Positions 53,354 to 64,000 of a DNA stretch of 64,000 nt are shown here, piece after piece. Under the pieces are notes generated by a model. It ran no database searches and had not been told where the DNA came from. It worked only from the letters and a program-made list of their open reading frames with translations. The stretch comes from Hydractinia symbiolongicarpus. Its lineage: Eukaryota > Cnidaria > Hydrozoa > Anthoathecata > Hydractiniidae. How positions within the stretch are numbered: the stretch's first letter is position 1; each line of letters begins with the position of its first letter. A program made the position numbers and the translations under genes. The DNA lies in assembly GCF_029227915.1 (NCBI RefSeq), contig NC_079877.1:17966851-18030850 (forward strand), read 5' to 3'.

Positions 53354-54055
53354 GTGTCTCGGTTGGCTATATACCACCACACAACATGTTGTACCTAGCA
53401 GAAATGCACGCAACTATATTTTTACCATTGCGTGGAACTGTTTATCGACGGGGATCACACTTACTATGCGCTGATAAGTACAATAGTTTACGATTCAATT
53501 TATCAATTCTATACACGGGTCGAAATTAATAACAATCAATTGGCTTAGTGCCCTTCAGAATTTTGGAAGGTGCACTCATCAAACTAAGTGTCTCGGTTGG
53601 CTATATACCACCACACAACATGTTGTACCTAGCAGAGATGCACGCAACTATATTTTTACCATTGCGTGGAACTGTTTATCGACGCGGGTTACACTTACTA
53701 TGCGCTAATAGGTATAATAGTTTACGATTCAATTTATCAATTCTATACACGGGTCGAAATTAATAAGAATCAATTGGCTTAGTGCCCTTCAGAATTTTGG
53801 AAGGTGCACTCATCAAACTAAGTGTCTCGGTTGGCTATATACCACCACACAACATGTTGTACCTAGCAGAGATGCACGCAACTATGTTTTTACCATCGCG
53901 TGGAACTGTTTATCGACGGGGATCACACTTACTATGCGCTAATAGGTATAATAGTTTACGATTCAATTTATCGATTCTATACACGGATTGAAACTAATTA
54001 AAATTAATTGGCTCTGTGCCTTTCAGAGTTTTGAAAGTTGCACTCATCAAACTAG
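53354..54055 (+). repeat. 234-bp satellite, three units
   Basis: Units start at 53354, 53588 and 53822, each 234 bp, beginning GTGTCTCGGTTGGCTATATA and ending near CACTCATCAAACTA. They differ at few positions. A fourth, decayed unit may follow to about 54120 (TGGCTACATACCACC). The unit is 78 codons long, which makes repeated open frames, but each ends at TAATAA and none is likely coding. Related copies lie at 49.2-49.6 and 50.5-50.9 kb. Confidence 0.95.
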
Positions 54056-54593
54056 GCTGCTGAAAATCTTCGTACGATATCGAGTTGATTGTGTCAGATG
54101 GCTACATACCACCAAGCAAAACGTTTGTCGTGTCCCTATTTTCTTTAGTTAGGTTCGAATACATAATACAACATCTATGCTCTTCATAGTAAACTTTATT
54201 TGAGATGTAAAGTGATAAGTTGACACGAATACCATTGACATGTTATTATCAACATATTTATGAAATCGAATACGAGGCTCAAATGATACTTACATTGGTA
54301 TATTTTGTCAAATCTGCAGGAACCTGAGCATTGTGAGTTTTCATTGATAGAGTTTATCTCAAAAGTTGAGCTTCGATGTTATGCTTAAAAATTGTTTATT
54401 TTTTCAATGTTCTGAACCTAAAGGTGATGCTTATAAAAGAAAAACAAAAAACGTGTAGCAATTATATTGTGCAGGAAAAGGAAAAACAACAAGTTAACGG
54501 GCGCTTCAACTCCTTTTTTTTTTTTTTTACCCAATTCACTTTAATCTTGAAAAAAACGTCTTGTTACTTCATTTGAACTCGAAATTATTGTCG

Positions 54594-55237
54594 CTACGTA
54601 GGATCAAATTGTTTTGACTTGGATTTTGCGTGTTTCAACGCGAGTTTCCGTGCCTTCTGCATGTTTACAGGAACCTTTTTGGTAGCTATTCCATGTGTCT
54701 TTTTTAAATGGGTGTCCAAACGGTCGAGATAACTAGAATAAAAAATGCAAATGTTGCCTCAGATAATTAATTTTCCATTGTTTTAAAACATAACCGGATT
54801 GTTTCTTGTGGAGACGATGTAATTTTATCAGTTTATGGAAAGCTGTATTATGAACTGTTTTCCTGTCAGCTTTGAATCTTGATTTTACTATATCACAAGG
54901 GTTACGAAGAACGACAGGTTAATGTTTATGAGCTGAATACTGTGAAATATAAACGTACCGTCCGCATAAAGAACATGGTAATGGCTTATGCTGACCGTGA
55001 TGGGAAAGTTTCATTATGAAATTGAACATCCGAATTTGACGAGATTTGAAAAATCGTCCATGGTATCTTGTCCATTGATGTAACGACACCAGATGGCTAT
55101 CAACGTGTTGCCCTTGATAGTCACAACCACTGACAGGACACATCACAATGTATCGAGATCTATTGTTGCTTCTGCTCTCCACAACAGCGTCAACACTCCC
55201 AAGTTCTGATACTATTTTTTTTCTTATACGACAACCC
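54594..55237 (-). CDS. C2H2-like zinc-finger gene, last two exons
   Basis: Exon 55237-54959 (acceptor TGTTTAG, donor GTACGT) reads GCRIRKKIVSELGSV, then CPVSGCDYQGQHVDSHLVSLH, a C2H2-like finger, and RYHGRFFKSRQIRMF, ending in CSLCGR. Splicing to exon 54732-54594 (acceptor TTCTAG) restores CSLCGRYLDRLDTHLKKTHG, a second finger (C-x2-C...H-x4-H), followed by a basic tail and a stop at 54594-54596. Start and upstream exons were not found. Genes of this fold often sit in cnidarian mobile elements, but a host factor is equally possible. No disruption in the two exons. Confidence 0.6.
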
Positions 55238-55239
55238 CT

Positions 55240-56260
55240 AAACACCAAATGTGAGATTATTATTTCATATACAGATGGGGAAGACAGTTCAGCAAAACCA
55301 AAACTTACATTTTATGTACTACATGCTGCACAACAACATCGCAGTTTTCCAATTTTTCAGGCAATACCCCAGACACTACACCTAATGTATAAAGCAATAA
55401 CAAATTTTCAAACTGAAAATCCTGAGCACAAAATGTTCATATTATCATAGGAATAAGAAAAAGTACCTTTGCTTATTTCCTCAAGTGACCACCGCATATT
55501 ATGTAAGATTGATTATGGTCTAAAAAAATCAATGTCAGGTTTGTAACTAAGGTAGAGAAAGCACTGTTCAATAAGTACCTTAAGTGGCTTAATTTTTCGC
55601 ATGGGTTAAATTTCCTGGCCAAATTTTTTTTAAAAAAATTAAAAATGGAACGTTTTTCAAAATTGAACCAATAGTCATCCCACTATAGCATCGACATGGT
55701 CTACGCCTTGTTTTTTGGTTCTAATCCCCAAAATAACTTAAAATACTACGAACAAAATATCCCCAAATTGTCGCGAAAATAAATAAAAGACAGCACACTT
55801 GTAAAAACAATTCTAATCTTGAAAATGGAAGAAAAACTTCCAAAACGTTGATAAAAATCCTGTTTTTATATTCTGAAGATATACAAGTCCACTCACTTCG
55901 AAAATAAATCCTCGCGAAATATTCAGAAACAGTCAATTCACAGAAGGAAATAAACCTCACTCGTCATCAGTTTTTACGGTTATATTAATTGTTATATGAT
56001 AAACAATATTTATTACATGTTCACTTTTGTAGCAAAGTAACCTATTTTCCGTCAAACACACATCTTTAAATTGGATAAATGCTAACGATCCATTGTCGCG
56101 TCAAATAATTTTCTAGATATATGATTCGATTGAAGAAATGCTCGATATAAATTAAATAGGCTCCACACTTACTAAACGAATGATCTTCCAAACCTTGTAC
56201 AAGACATTCAATGATAATTACAAAAAATAAAGGATAAAGCTTTAAGATATATGTGCTCAG
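55240..56260. other. No gene recognised between zinc-finger exons and integrase gene
   Basis: 5' exons of the minus-strand zinc-finger gene may lie here, but none could be identified. AATAAA-type poly(A) signals for the minus-strand integrase gene can occur near 56230 (complement of TTTATT). Confidence 0.35.
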
Positions 56261-56262
56261 TC

Positions 56263-58656
56263 TCAGCGATTATTACGTACAAATTCCACTACTTTTATAT
56301 ATATGTCAATTCCATATTGATCGGAATCGGCTTGGGTGTTAATACTTTGCTCTAATAGTTGTAGTTTCACCGCTGTCAATGGTGCGGGGAATCTTTGTAA
56401 AACAGCTGTAATACCGCTAGGTTCTATCAGACGATTACTCCGTAAAAACCTTGTAATTAAATCCTCTATTTCACGTAAACTTCTGCGGTGAAGGTTATCC
56501 ATCGCTGTCGATTGAAATTGCTGTGAAAAAATTCCTCCACTGATCCAAAGCTGAAGAGGTGTCTGGTGATGTTCCGTTCGCATTTTATGGTTGTTATGCG
56601 CATCCTTCCATTTCTGCAAGTCTCGATCAATGCGTTTTGCAAATGTGTGATGTAAACAAAACATGTGTATGGGATCCTCTACGTCTAAGATGTCATGCTA
56701 AGAAGAAAAAACTGTTTATAATGGCTACGTTGCTCCTCCAATTTTGCCTTTTTGACAAAACGAACACGTTTTTCAGTTTTTCGGATTTTTTAAATTTCGT
56801 GATAATGTCACACTAAAGGCACTGATATTAAAAATTGTGATGTGCCATTTTGTTGTTTTCATGACGGTCCTTTGTCTCTGAACAGCCCAAAAAAGCCTAG
56901 TATGAATAGGGTTAACAGTACTTACATTTTCCATATGGAGAAACGTATCTTTATACTTAGCAACAACCTTTTCGTGGACGTCTTTCCACAATCTTTCGAT
57001 TCATTGATTATGAACCGACTTCCCCCTCATAAAACTCCCTCTATTCTGTCCATTCGCTAATTTCATGAAAGATTCTACGTGGTTAAATTCGCTTCCCCCA
57101 TCAGCGCGCATTCTCCCAGGAATTCCACAAGATCTTATACTTTCCAGGAAAAAATCAAAAGCCGTTTTCGCCAAGTTATCTGTTGATATTCTAAGCATTG
57201 GTACAAATCTTGAGTAGCCATCGATAATTCCATGGATAACAAAATTCCATCTACAAAGAAATTTTGCATTACTTCATTTTTACAAGAAAAGTTATTTTCT
57301 GTATTTTAGCTTGAAATTCTTATTTATTCTTGAGTTTGAAGTTATCTTTAAATACATATAATAAAATGTCAGTACCTCAGATTCACTTTTGTATTGAGTT
57401 GAGTTTCTGAGAATGAGTTTCTTATTTTTATTTTCCAATGCTTTTTTCAAGTTATAAAAACATATTTTAAAACAATAACGTGTACTCAAAAACATACCGT
57501 ATCAATTTATGATGACTGTCGGTATGCCACAGAAAGTTTGGAGTAGGAACGTAGTAGCTTCTCCGTTCAATTGTCTGACTCCACCTTGTCGCTGTTCCAA
57601 TAGGATCAACTGCAGATAGTGTGGTTCTAACTCTGTCTCTCTGTACAATTATGTTTTGATTTCGAAGATGAGCTTGAATTTCTAAAGCGCCAGAGTTTGG
57701 GAAATCCTTATGTATGGATTGTATCTTTTCAGTTAATTCCCTATCGTTAAGGTTGGCGAACCTCTGTCTTGGTGACTGGATTTGAGATTTTTTGATGAAA
57801 TTGTGGATAGTATTTGGATGCATAGTACCACCAAGTAAACCTTCTCTAGCGATTTTTTCAACAGTGAACCCCATAGACAAAAGATTTTCTAACTTGCTGC
57901 TATGAATAGCATATCTCGGCCGTCCACGCTGTCCACTAGTCCTTCCCTGCATTCTGACAGGTGCAGTCGTAACTAAATAAAATATCTTGTGAAACTAAAC
58001 ACAATTCGATTTTACGAACCACACTGTTTGATTTTTTTACATACTTCATTACTCTTACGTATTAACATTTGTATATTTTAACATTATGCTTTCAACATTT
58101 AAATTTTTCACTTTTTTATGTAAATATACACTGGACACACATTGATAACAGTATTTTTATTTATTGAAGTGTTACAATCCTGTATAAATGTTCACGAAAA
58201 CGAAATAAATAAATCAATAAATGTAAAGAAGCTAAAAATGTATATTACCGCTTGATTGGAGCAGATTTGTACGCCTATCCAGAGCGCCCATTAATTCTGA
58301 AATCTTCGCGCGAAGGTCGTCATATTCTGTTTGACTCAGGGCACTAGTTAATCTCTAAACGAATGAGTTGATTATATATCATTATATATATGGAATTATC
58401 TCGAATTATCTGTTATTATTGAGAGAATTTGAAGGAAATAGATAAGAAAAAGGAAACAAACTGTGAGAACAAAGAGCACTTTTGTTCGAAACGAGAGAAA
58501 TAAATGGTAAATACTCATAACTTCAAGATTTCTTTTTCCATTCACTAATGTGGAGCGCAGTAGGTGTACTTGATGAATGTCTGGATTATTCGATATGTTT
58601 CGTCTAATATAATTGATGATATTGTTTATTCTTGATACAGGTGTCGCTGAAGACAT
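56263..58656 (-). pseudogene. Integrase-core (DDE) protein gene, five exons, one nonsense codon
   Basis: Exons fit in phase: 58656-58522, 58354-58249, 57972-57498, 57250-56926, 56697-56263 (491 codons). Exons 1-2 encode helical segments (MSSATPVSRINNIINYIRRN; YDDLRAKISELMGALD). Exon 3 has a helix-turn-helix-like region (GQRGRPRYAIHSSKL, GFTVEKIAREGLLGG) and reaches LWHTDSHHKLIR (first catalytic Asp). Exon 4 has IDGYSRFVPML, RADGGSEFN (second Asp) and SVHNQ, where TGA at 57001-57003 replaces an expected CGA (Arg) before IERLW with the catalytic Glu. Exon 5 carries the tail (KWKDAHNNHKMRTEHHQTPL). This is the rve-type integrase-core family found as cellular or transposon-derived genes in cnidarians and vertebrates. 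One CpG-type mutation separates it from an open frame, so a sequencing or allelic difference is possible. Confidence 0.8.
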
Positions 58657-59097
58657 ACCTTTAATGAAATAAAATGTTGTATGAATCAAAACTATTTCTC
58701 GTAGATTTTAATAAGAAATCAAATTCTTTCCATACCCTTTTAAGGCGAAACTGCTAACAAAATGAAAATGAAGAGCAATGATAGACCTTTTTGGAAGTTG
58801 GAAATACTTTTCAGGAAAGCCGTAGGAGAACGTTGGAGCATTGTATATACAAGAAGGCTGTCAGGAAACTCGTCACTTTTCTTTCTCACACACCGGGGTT
58901 TTTTAAGAAATACTTTTGGACGAAAGTCGAAATAAAGGGGAAAATGTTTTTTGACATGAGAAGGTGGGAAAATTAAATGAAACAGTCAGTTCAGAACTAT
59001 TGAAGCAAAGTTATCATATAAATGTTTCGAAAGGTAAAGAAAAAAATCAACAAAAATAACAAAAACACGATCTCGTATATACGAAGATACCGTATAA

Positions 59098-59422
59098 GTT
59101 AAGTGGGACCCTGGATAAGTAGGAATTTTGCTAAGTGGGAAAAATCCGGTTTCCCTTGAACTTCCTCATCAAATTCCACCAAAAAACTTCACTTTAGTGG
59201 GATATCTTGGGTAAGTGTGTCAAAGTGGGACATAATTTTCTGGTCCCTTGAACCAAAATCTTTGCTTAAAAGTGTGACTTTAAAGAAAATATTTTCTATA
59301 TTTTGAGAAACCACTGCATTGTAGCGTCAAAAATCGTATCGCTTTTCGAACCTCAAAATCCAACACTCAATTTCATATATTTACAAACAAATTTAATCGG
59401 TCCCATGAGTGTCCCACTTAAC
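59098..59422. mobile_element. Small element with GTTAAGTGGGAC termini
   Basis: GTTAAGTGGGACCCTGG at the start and GTGTCCCACTTAAC at the end are inverted; internal AAGTGGGA strings recur (CTAAGTGGGA, TTAGTGGGATA, AAGTGGGACA). About 325 bp, no coding content; resembles non-autonomous pogo/Tigger-type elements. Repeated at 61633-61957 in unit 2. Confidence 0.5.
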
Positions 59423-59525
59423 GGGTCATATTGTTATACTGTACAATGTTTAACAAACAAAAAATGAAAATAAAATATAGACTATTATAAAAAACGATGA
59501 TAGAGTATACCATTTTAATATCTTC

Positions 59526-59559
59526 TCTTTTCTTAAAAGTGCGCACTTTTAAGAAAAGA
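59526..59559. repeat. 34-nt perfect palindrome near unit border
   Basis: TCTTTTCTTAAAAGTGC and its complement meet without a loop. It lies 46 bp before the border between units 1 and 2 and again, 2,535 bp further, before the next border. Confidence 0.95.
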
Positions 59560-59605
59560 AAATATTCATAAAAATACAAATACAAAGGACTGACGTCATT
59601 GCATT

Positions 59606-61191
59606 GATTCTACGTGGTTAAATTCGCTTCCCCCATCAGCGCGCATTCTCCCAGGAATTCCACAAGATCTTATACTTTCCAGGAAAAAATCAAAAGCCGT
59701 TTTCGCCAAGTTATCTGTTGATATTCTAAGCATTGGTACAAATCTTGAGTAGCCATCGATAATTCCATGGATAACAAAATTCCATCTACAAAGAAATTTT
59801 GCATTACTTCATTTTTACAAGAAAAGTTATTTTCTGTATTTTAGCTTGAAATTCTTATTTATTCTTGAGTTTGAAGTTATCTTTAAATACATATAATAAA
59901 ATGTCAGTACCTCAGATTCACTTTTGTATTGAGTTGAGTTTCTGAGAATGAGTTTCTTATTTTTATTTTCCAATGCTTTTTTCAAGTTATAAAAACATAT
60001 TTTAAAACAATAACGTGTACTCAAAAACATACCGTATCAATTTATGATGACTGTCGGTATGCCACAGAAAGTTTGGAGTAGGAACGTAGTAGCTTCTCCG
60101 TTCAATTGTCTGACTCCACCTTGTCGCTGTTCCAATAGGATCAACTGCAGATAGTGTGGTTCTAACTCTGTCTCTCTGTACAATTATGTTTTGATTTCGA
60201 AGATGAGCTTGAATTTCTAAAGCGCCAGAGTTTGGGAAATCCTTATGTATGGATTGTATCTTTTCAGTTAATTCCCTATCGTTAAGGTTGGCGAACCTCT
60301 GTCTTGGTGACTGGATTTGAGATTTTTTGATGAAATTGTGGATAGTATTTGGATGCATAGTACCACCAAGTAAACCTTCTCTAGCGATTTTTTCAACAGT
60401 GAACCCCATAGACAAAAGATTTTCTAACTTGCTGCTATGAATAGCATATCTCGGCCGTCCACGCTGTCCACTAGTCCTTCCCTGCATTCTGACAGGTGCA
60501 GTCGTAACTAAATAAAATATCTTGTGAAACTAAACACAATTCGATTTTACGAACCACACTGTTTGATTTTTTTACATACTTCATTACTCTTACGTATTAA
60601 CATTTGTATATTTTAACATTATGCTTTCAACATTTAAATTTTTCACTTTTTTATGTAAATATACACTGGACACACATTGATAACAGTATTTTTATTTATT
60701 GAAGTGTTACAATCCTGTATAAATGTTCACGAAAACGAAATAAATAAATCAATAAATGTAAAGAAGCTAAAAATGTATATTACCGCTTGATTGGAGCAGA
60801 TTTGTACGCCTATCCAGAGCGCCCATTAATTCTGAAATCTTCGCGCGAAGGTCGTCATATTCTGTTTGACTCAGGGCACTAGTTAATCTCTAAACGAATG
60901 AGTTGATTATATATCATTATATATATGGAATTATCTCGAATTATCTGTTATTATTGAGAGAATTTGAAGGAAATAGATAAGAAAAAGGAAACAAACTGTG
61001 AGAACAAAGAGCACTTTTGTTCGAAACGAGAGAAATAAATGGTAAATACTCATAACTTCAAGATTTCTTTTTCCATTCACTAATGTGGAGCGCAGTAGGT
61101 GTACTTGATGAATGTCTGGATTATTCGATATGTTTCGTCTAATATAATTGATGATATTGTTTATTCTTGATACAGGTGTCGCTGAAGACAT
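59606..61191 (-). pseudogene. Integrase-core gene, 3'-truncated copy 2
   Basis: Carries exons 1-3 and the first 180 bp of exon 4. Past the unit border the frame meets a stop after about four codons. It keeps two catalytic Asp but loses Glu and the C-terminus, so it could at most make a truncated protein with the N-terminal DNA-binding-like part. Promoter DNA is the same as in copy 1. Confidence 0.85.
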
Positions 61192-62140
61192 ACCTTTAAT
61201 GAAATAAAATGTTGTATGAATCAAAACTATTTCTCGTAGATTTTAATAAGAAATCAAATTCTTTCCATACCCTTTTAAGGCGAAACTGCTAACAAAATGA
61301 AAATGAAGAGCAATGATAGACCTTTTTGGAAGTTGGAAATACTTTTCAGGAAAGCCGTAGGAGAACGTTGGAGCATTGTATATACAAGAAGGCTGTCAGG
61401 AAACTCGTCACTTTTCTTTCTCACACACCGGGGTTTTTTAAGAAATACTTTTGGACGAAAGTCGAAATAAAGGGGAAAATGTTTTTTGACATGAGAAGGT
61501 GGGAAAATTAAATGAAACAGTCAGTTCAGAACTATTGAAGCAAAGTTATCATATAAATGTTTCGAAAGGTAAAGAAAAAAATCAACAAAAATAACAAAAA
61601 CACGATCTCGTATATACGAAGATACCGTATAAGTTAAGTGGGACCCTGGATAAGTAGGAATTTTGCTAAGTGGAAAAAATCCGGTTTCCCTTGAACTTCC
61701 TCATCAAATTCCACCAAAAAACTTCACTTTAGTGGGATATCTTGGGTAAGTGTGTCAAAGTGGGACATAATTTTCTGGTCCCTTGAACCAAAATCTTTGC
61801 TTAAAAGTGTGACTTTAAAGAAAATATTTTCTATATTTTGAGAAACCACTGCATTGTAGCGTCAAAAATCGTATCGCTTTTCGAACCTCAAAATCCAACA
61901 CTCAATTTCATATATTTACAAACAAATTTAATCGGTCCCATGAGTGTCCCACTTAACGGGTCATATTGTTATACTGTACAATGTTTAACAAACAAAAAAT
62001 GAAAATAAAATATAGACTATTATAAAAAACGATGATAGAGTATACCATTTTAATATCTTCTCTTTTCTTAAAAGTGCGCACTTTTAAGAAAAGAAAATAT
62101 TCATAAAAATACAAATACAAAGGACTGACGTCATTGCATT

Positions 62141-63726
62141 GATTCTACGTGGTTAAATTCGCTTCCCCCATCAGCGCGCATTCTCCCAGGAATTCCACAA
62201 GATCTTATACTTTCCAGGAAAAAATCAAAAGCCGTTTTCGCCAAGTTATCTGTTGATATTCTAAGCATTGGTACAAATCTTGAGTAGCCATCGATAATTC
62301 CATGGATAACAAAATTCCATCTACAAAGAAATTTTGCATTACTTCATTTTTACAAGAAAAGTTATTTTCTGTATTTTAGCTTGAAATTCTTATTTATTCT
62401 TGAGTTTGAAGTTATCTTTAAATACATATAATAAAATGTCAGTACCTCAGATTCACTTTTGTATTGAGTTGAGTTTCTGAGAATGAGTTTCTTATTTTTA
62501 TTTTCCAATGCTTTTTTCAAGTTATAAAAACATATTTTAAAACAATAACGTGTACTCAAAAACATACCGTATCAATTTATGATGACTGTCGGTATGCCAC
62601 AGAAAGTTTGGAGTAGGAACGTAGTAGCTTCTCCGTTCAATTGTCTGACTCCACCTTGTCGCTGTTCCAATAGGATCAACTGCAGATAGTGTGGTTCTAA
62701 CTCTGTCTCTCTGTACAATTATGTTTTGATTTCGAAGATGAGCTTGAATTTCTAAAGCGCCAGAGTTTGGGAAATCCTTATGTATGGATTGTATCTTTTC
62801 AGTTAATTCCCTATCGTTAAGGTTGGCGAACCTCTGTCTTGGTGACTGGATTTGAGATTTTTTGATGAAATTGTGGATAGTATTTGGATGCATAGTACCA
62901 CCAAGTAAACCTTCTCTAGCGATTTTTTCAACAGTGAACCCCATAGACAAAAGATTTTCTAACTTGCTGCTATGAATAGCATATCTCGGCCGTCCACGCT
63001 GTCCACTAGTCCTTCCCTGCATTCTGACAGGTGCAGTCGTAACTAAATAAAATATCTTGTGAAACTAAACACAATTCGATTTTACGAACCACACTGTTTG
63101 ATTTTTTTACATACTTCATTACTCTTACGTATTAACATTTGTATATTTTAACATTATGCTTTCAACATTTAAATTTTTCACTTTTTTATGTAAATATACA
63201 CTGGACACACATTGATAACAGTATTTTTATTTATTGAAGTGTTACAATCCTGTATAAATGTTCACGAAAACGAAATAAATAAATCAATAAATGTAAAGAA
63301 GCTAAAAATGTATATTACCGCTTGATTGGAGCAGATTTGTACGCCTATCCAGAGCGCCCATTAATTCTGAAATCTTCGCGCGAAGGTCGTCATATTCTGT
63401 TTGACTCAGGGCACTAGTTAATCTCTAAACGAATGAGTTGATTATATATCATTATATATATGGAATTATCTCGAATTATCTGTTATTATTGAGAGAATTT
63501 GAAGGAAATAGATAAGAAAAAGGAAACAAACTGTGAGAACAAAGAGCACTTTTGTTCGAAACGAGAGAAATAAATGGTAAATACTCATAACTTCAAGATT
63601 TCTTTTTCCATTCACTAATGTGGAGCGCAGTAGGTGTACTTGATGAATGTCTGGATTATTCGATATGTTTCGTCTAATATAATTGATGATATTGTTTATT
63701 CTTGATACAGGTGTCGCTGAAGACAT
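62141..63726 (-). pseudogene. Integrase-core gene, 3'-truncated copy 3
   Basis: Same structure as copy 2, 2,535 bp further on. The upstream unit DNA is cut by the window end. Confidence 0.85.
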
Positions 63727-64000
63727 ACCTTTAATGAAATAAAATGTTGTATGAATCAAAACTATTTCTCGTAGATTTTAATAAGAAATCAAATTCTTTC
63801 CATACCCTTTTAAGGCGAAACTGCTAACAAAATGAAAATGAAGAGCAATGATAGACCTTTTTGGAAGTTGGAAATACTTTTCAGGAAAGCCGTAGGAGAA
63901 CGTTGGAGCATTGTATATACAAGAAGGCTGTCAGGAAACTCGTCACTTTTCTTTCTCACACACCGGGGTTTTTTAAGAAATACTTTTGGACGAAAGTCGA

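Larger units (their letters stand above)
57071..64000. repeat. 2,535-bp head-to-tail tandem array
   Basis: Units 57071-59605, 59606-62140 and 62141-64000 (incomplete, window end) all begin GATTCTACGTGGTTAAATTC. Identity is almost complete; one G/A difference was seen (GTGGGAAAAATCC in unit 1, GTGGAAAAAATCC in unit 2). The unit contains exons 1-3 and part of exon 4 of the integrase gene plus about 950 bp upstream. Its boundary falls inside exon 4, behind the second catalytic Asp. Confidence 0.98.

Noticed and set aside
53320-53991. Three similar open frames of about 70 codons that look like a small gene family
   Set aside because: They follow from the 234-bp satellite unit being a multiple of three; each ends at TAATAA and none has a recognised motif.
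55148-55450. 100-codon plus-strand frame
   Set aside because: Mostly antisense to the zinc-finger exon; no motif of its own.
57001-57003. TGA as selenocysteine codon
   Set aside because: The family has Arg here before IERLW, and no SECIS-like element was seen; a CpG transition is simpler.
1-64000. tRNA, rRNA or other classical RNA genes
   Set aside because: No cloverleaf with A and B boxes or rRNA core sequence was recognised by eye; a covariance-model scan would be needed to be sure.

Overview
The window looks like a piece of an animal nuclear genome, most likely a cnidarian and probably a hydrozoan. Coding DNA is sparse and AT-rich, the host genes have short exons with GT-AG introns, and most of the remainder is decayed transposable elements of kinds common in cnidarians (Helentron, DIRS, BEL/Pao, PIF/Harbinger, hAT, a SWIM/THAP-transposase element, short Helitrons). 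The taxon is inferred from gene style and element content; no search was run.

Layout. 1-0.67 kb: broken 3' end of a Helentron-type helicase/endonuclease gene. 2.2-3.3 kb: a short motif recurring about every 160 bp. 3.4-4.5 kb (minus): a small host gene for a predicted type I membrane protein (signal peptide, MANSC-like seven-cysteine domain, one membrane helix, short tail). 8.2-11.0 kb: nested DIRS and BEL/Pao remains. 13.6-16.46 kb: a compact, intronless, less AT-rich cluster of small genes of viral or giant-mobile-element style (SAP-like, DUF4116 repeats, Cys-rich zinc-binding proteins, a small membrane protein, a 192-residue protein, a convergent coiled-coil-like protein), with RNA-type hairpins just behind three of its stop codons.

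16.44-38.35 kb: a giant inverted duplication. Two arms of about 9-10 kb, nearly identical but with SNPs and indels, flank a 3.05 kb spacer. The spacer holds a truncated SWIM-domain gene and a truncated THAP/DDE transposase gene, tail to tail. Each arm carries short Helitrons (single and head-to-tail), a dead PIF/Harbinger transposase, a long GAA/TTC tract whose length differs between arms, a hAT fragment and a MITE. The left arm also has a private segment of about 1.1 kb with two inverted copies of an acidic protein fragment.

38.7-46.0 kb: two well supported host genes on the plus strand, a single-exon B3GNTL1-like glycosyltransferase and a ten-exon NELF-A gene (603 codons). A 29-bp perfect inverted repeat lies between them. 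46-56 kb: mostly gene-poor repeats, with a second SWIM-family exon, a LINE reverse transcriptase fragment, a palindromic AAAGACGTCTTT cluster, a 234-bp satellite and two exons of a zinc-finger gene. 56.3-64 kb: a five-exon integrase-core (DDE) gene on the minus strand whose 5' part is amplified as a 2,535-bp head-to-tail tandem array running off the window.

The host genes do not form an operon. The strongest candidates for something undescribed are the hairpin-punctuated viral-style cluster, the giant palindrome that starts inside its last gene, and the amplified integrase.
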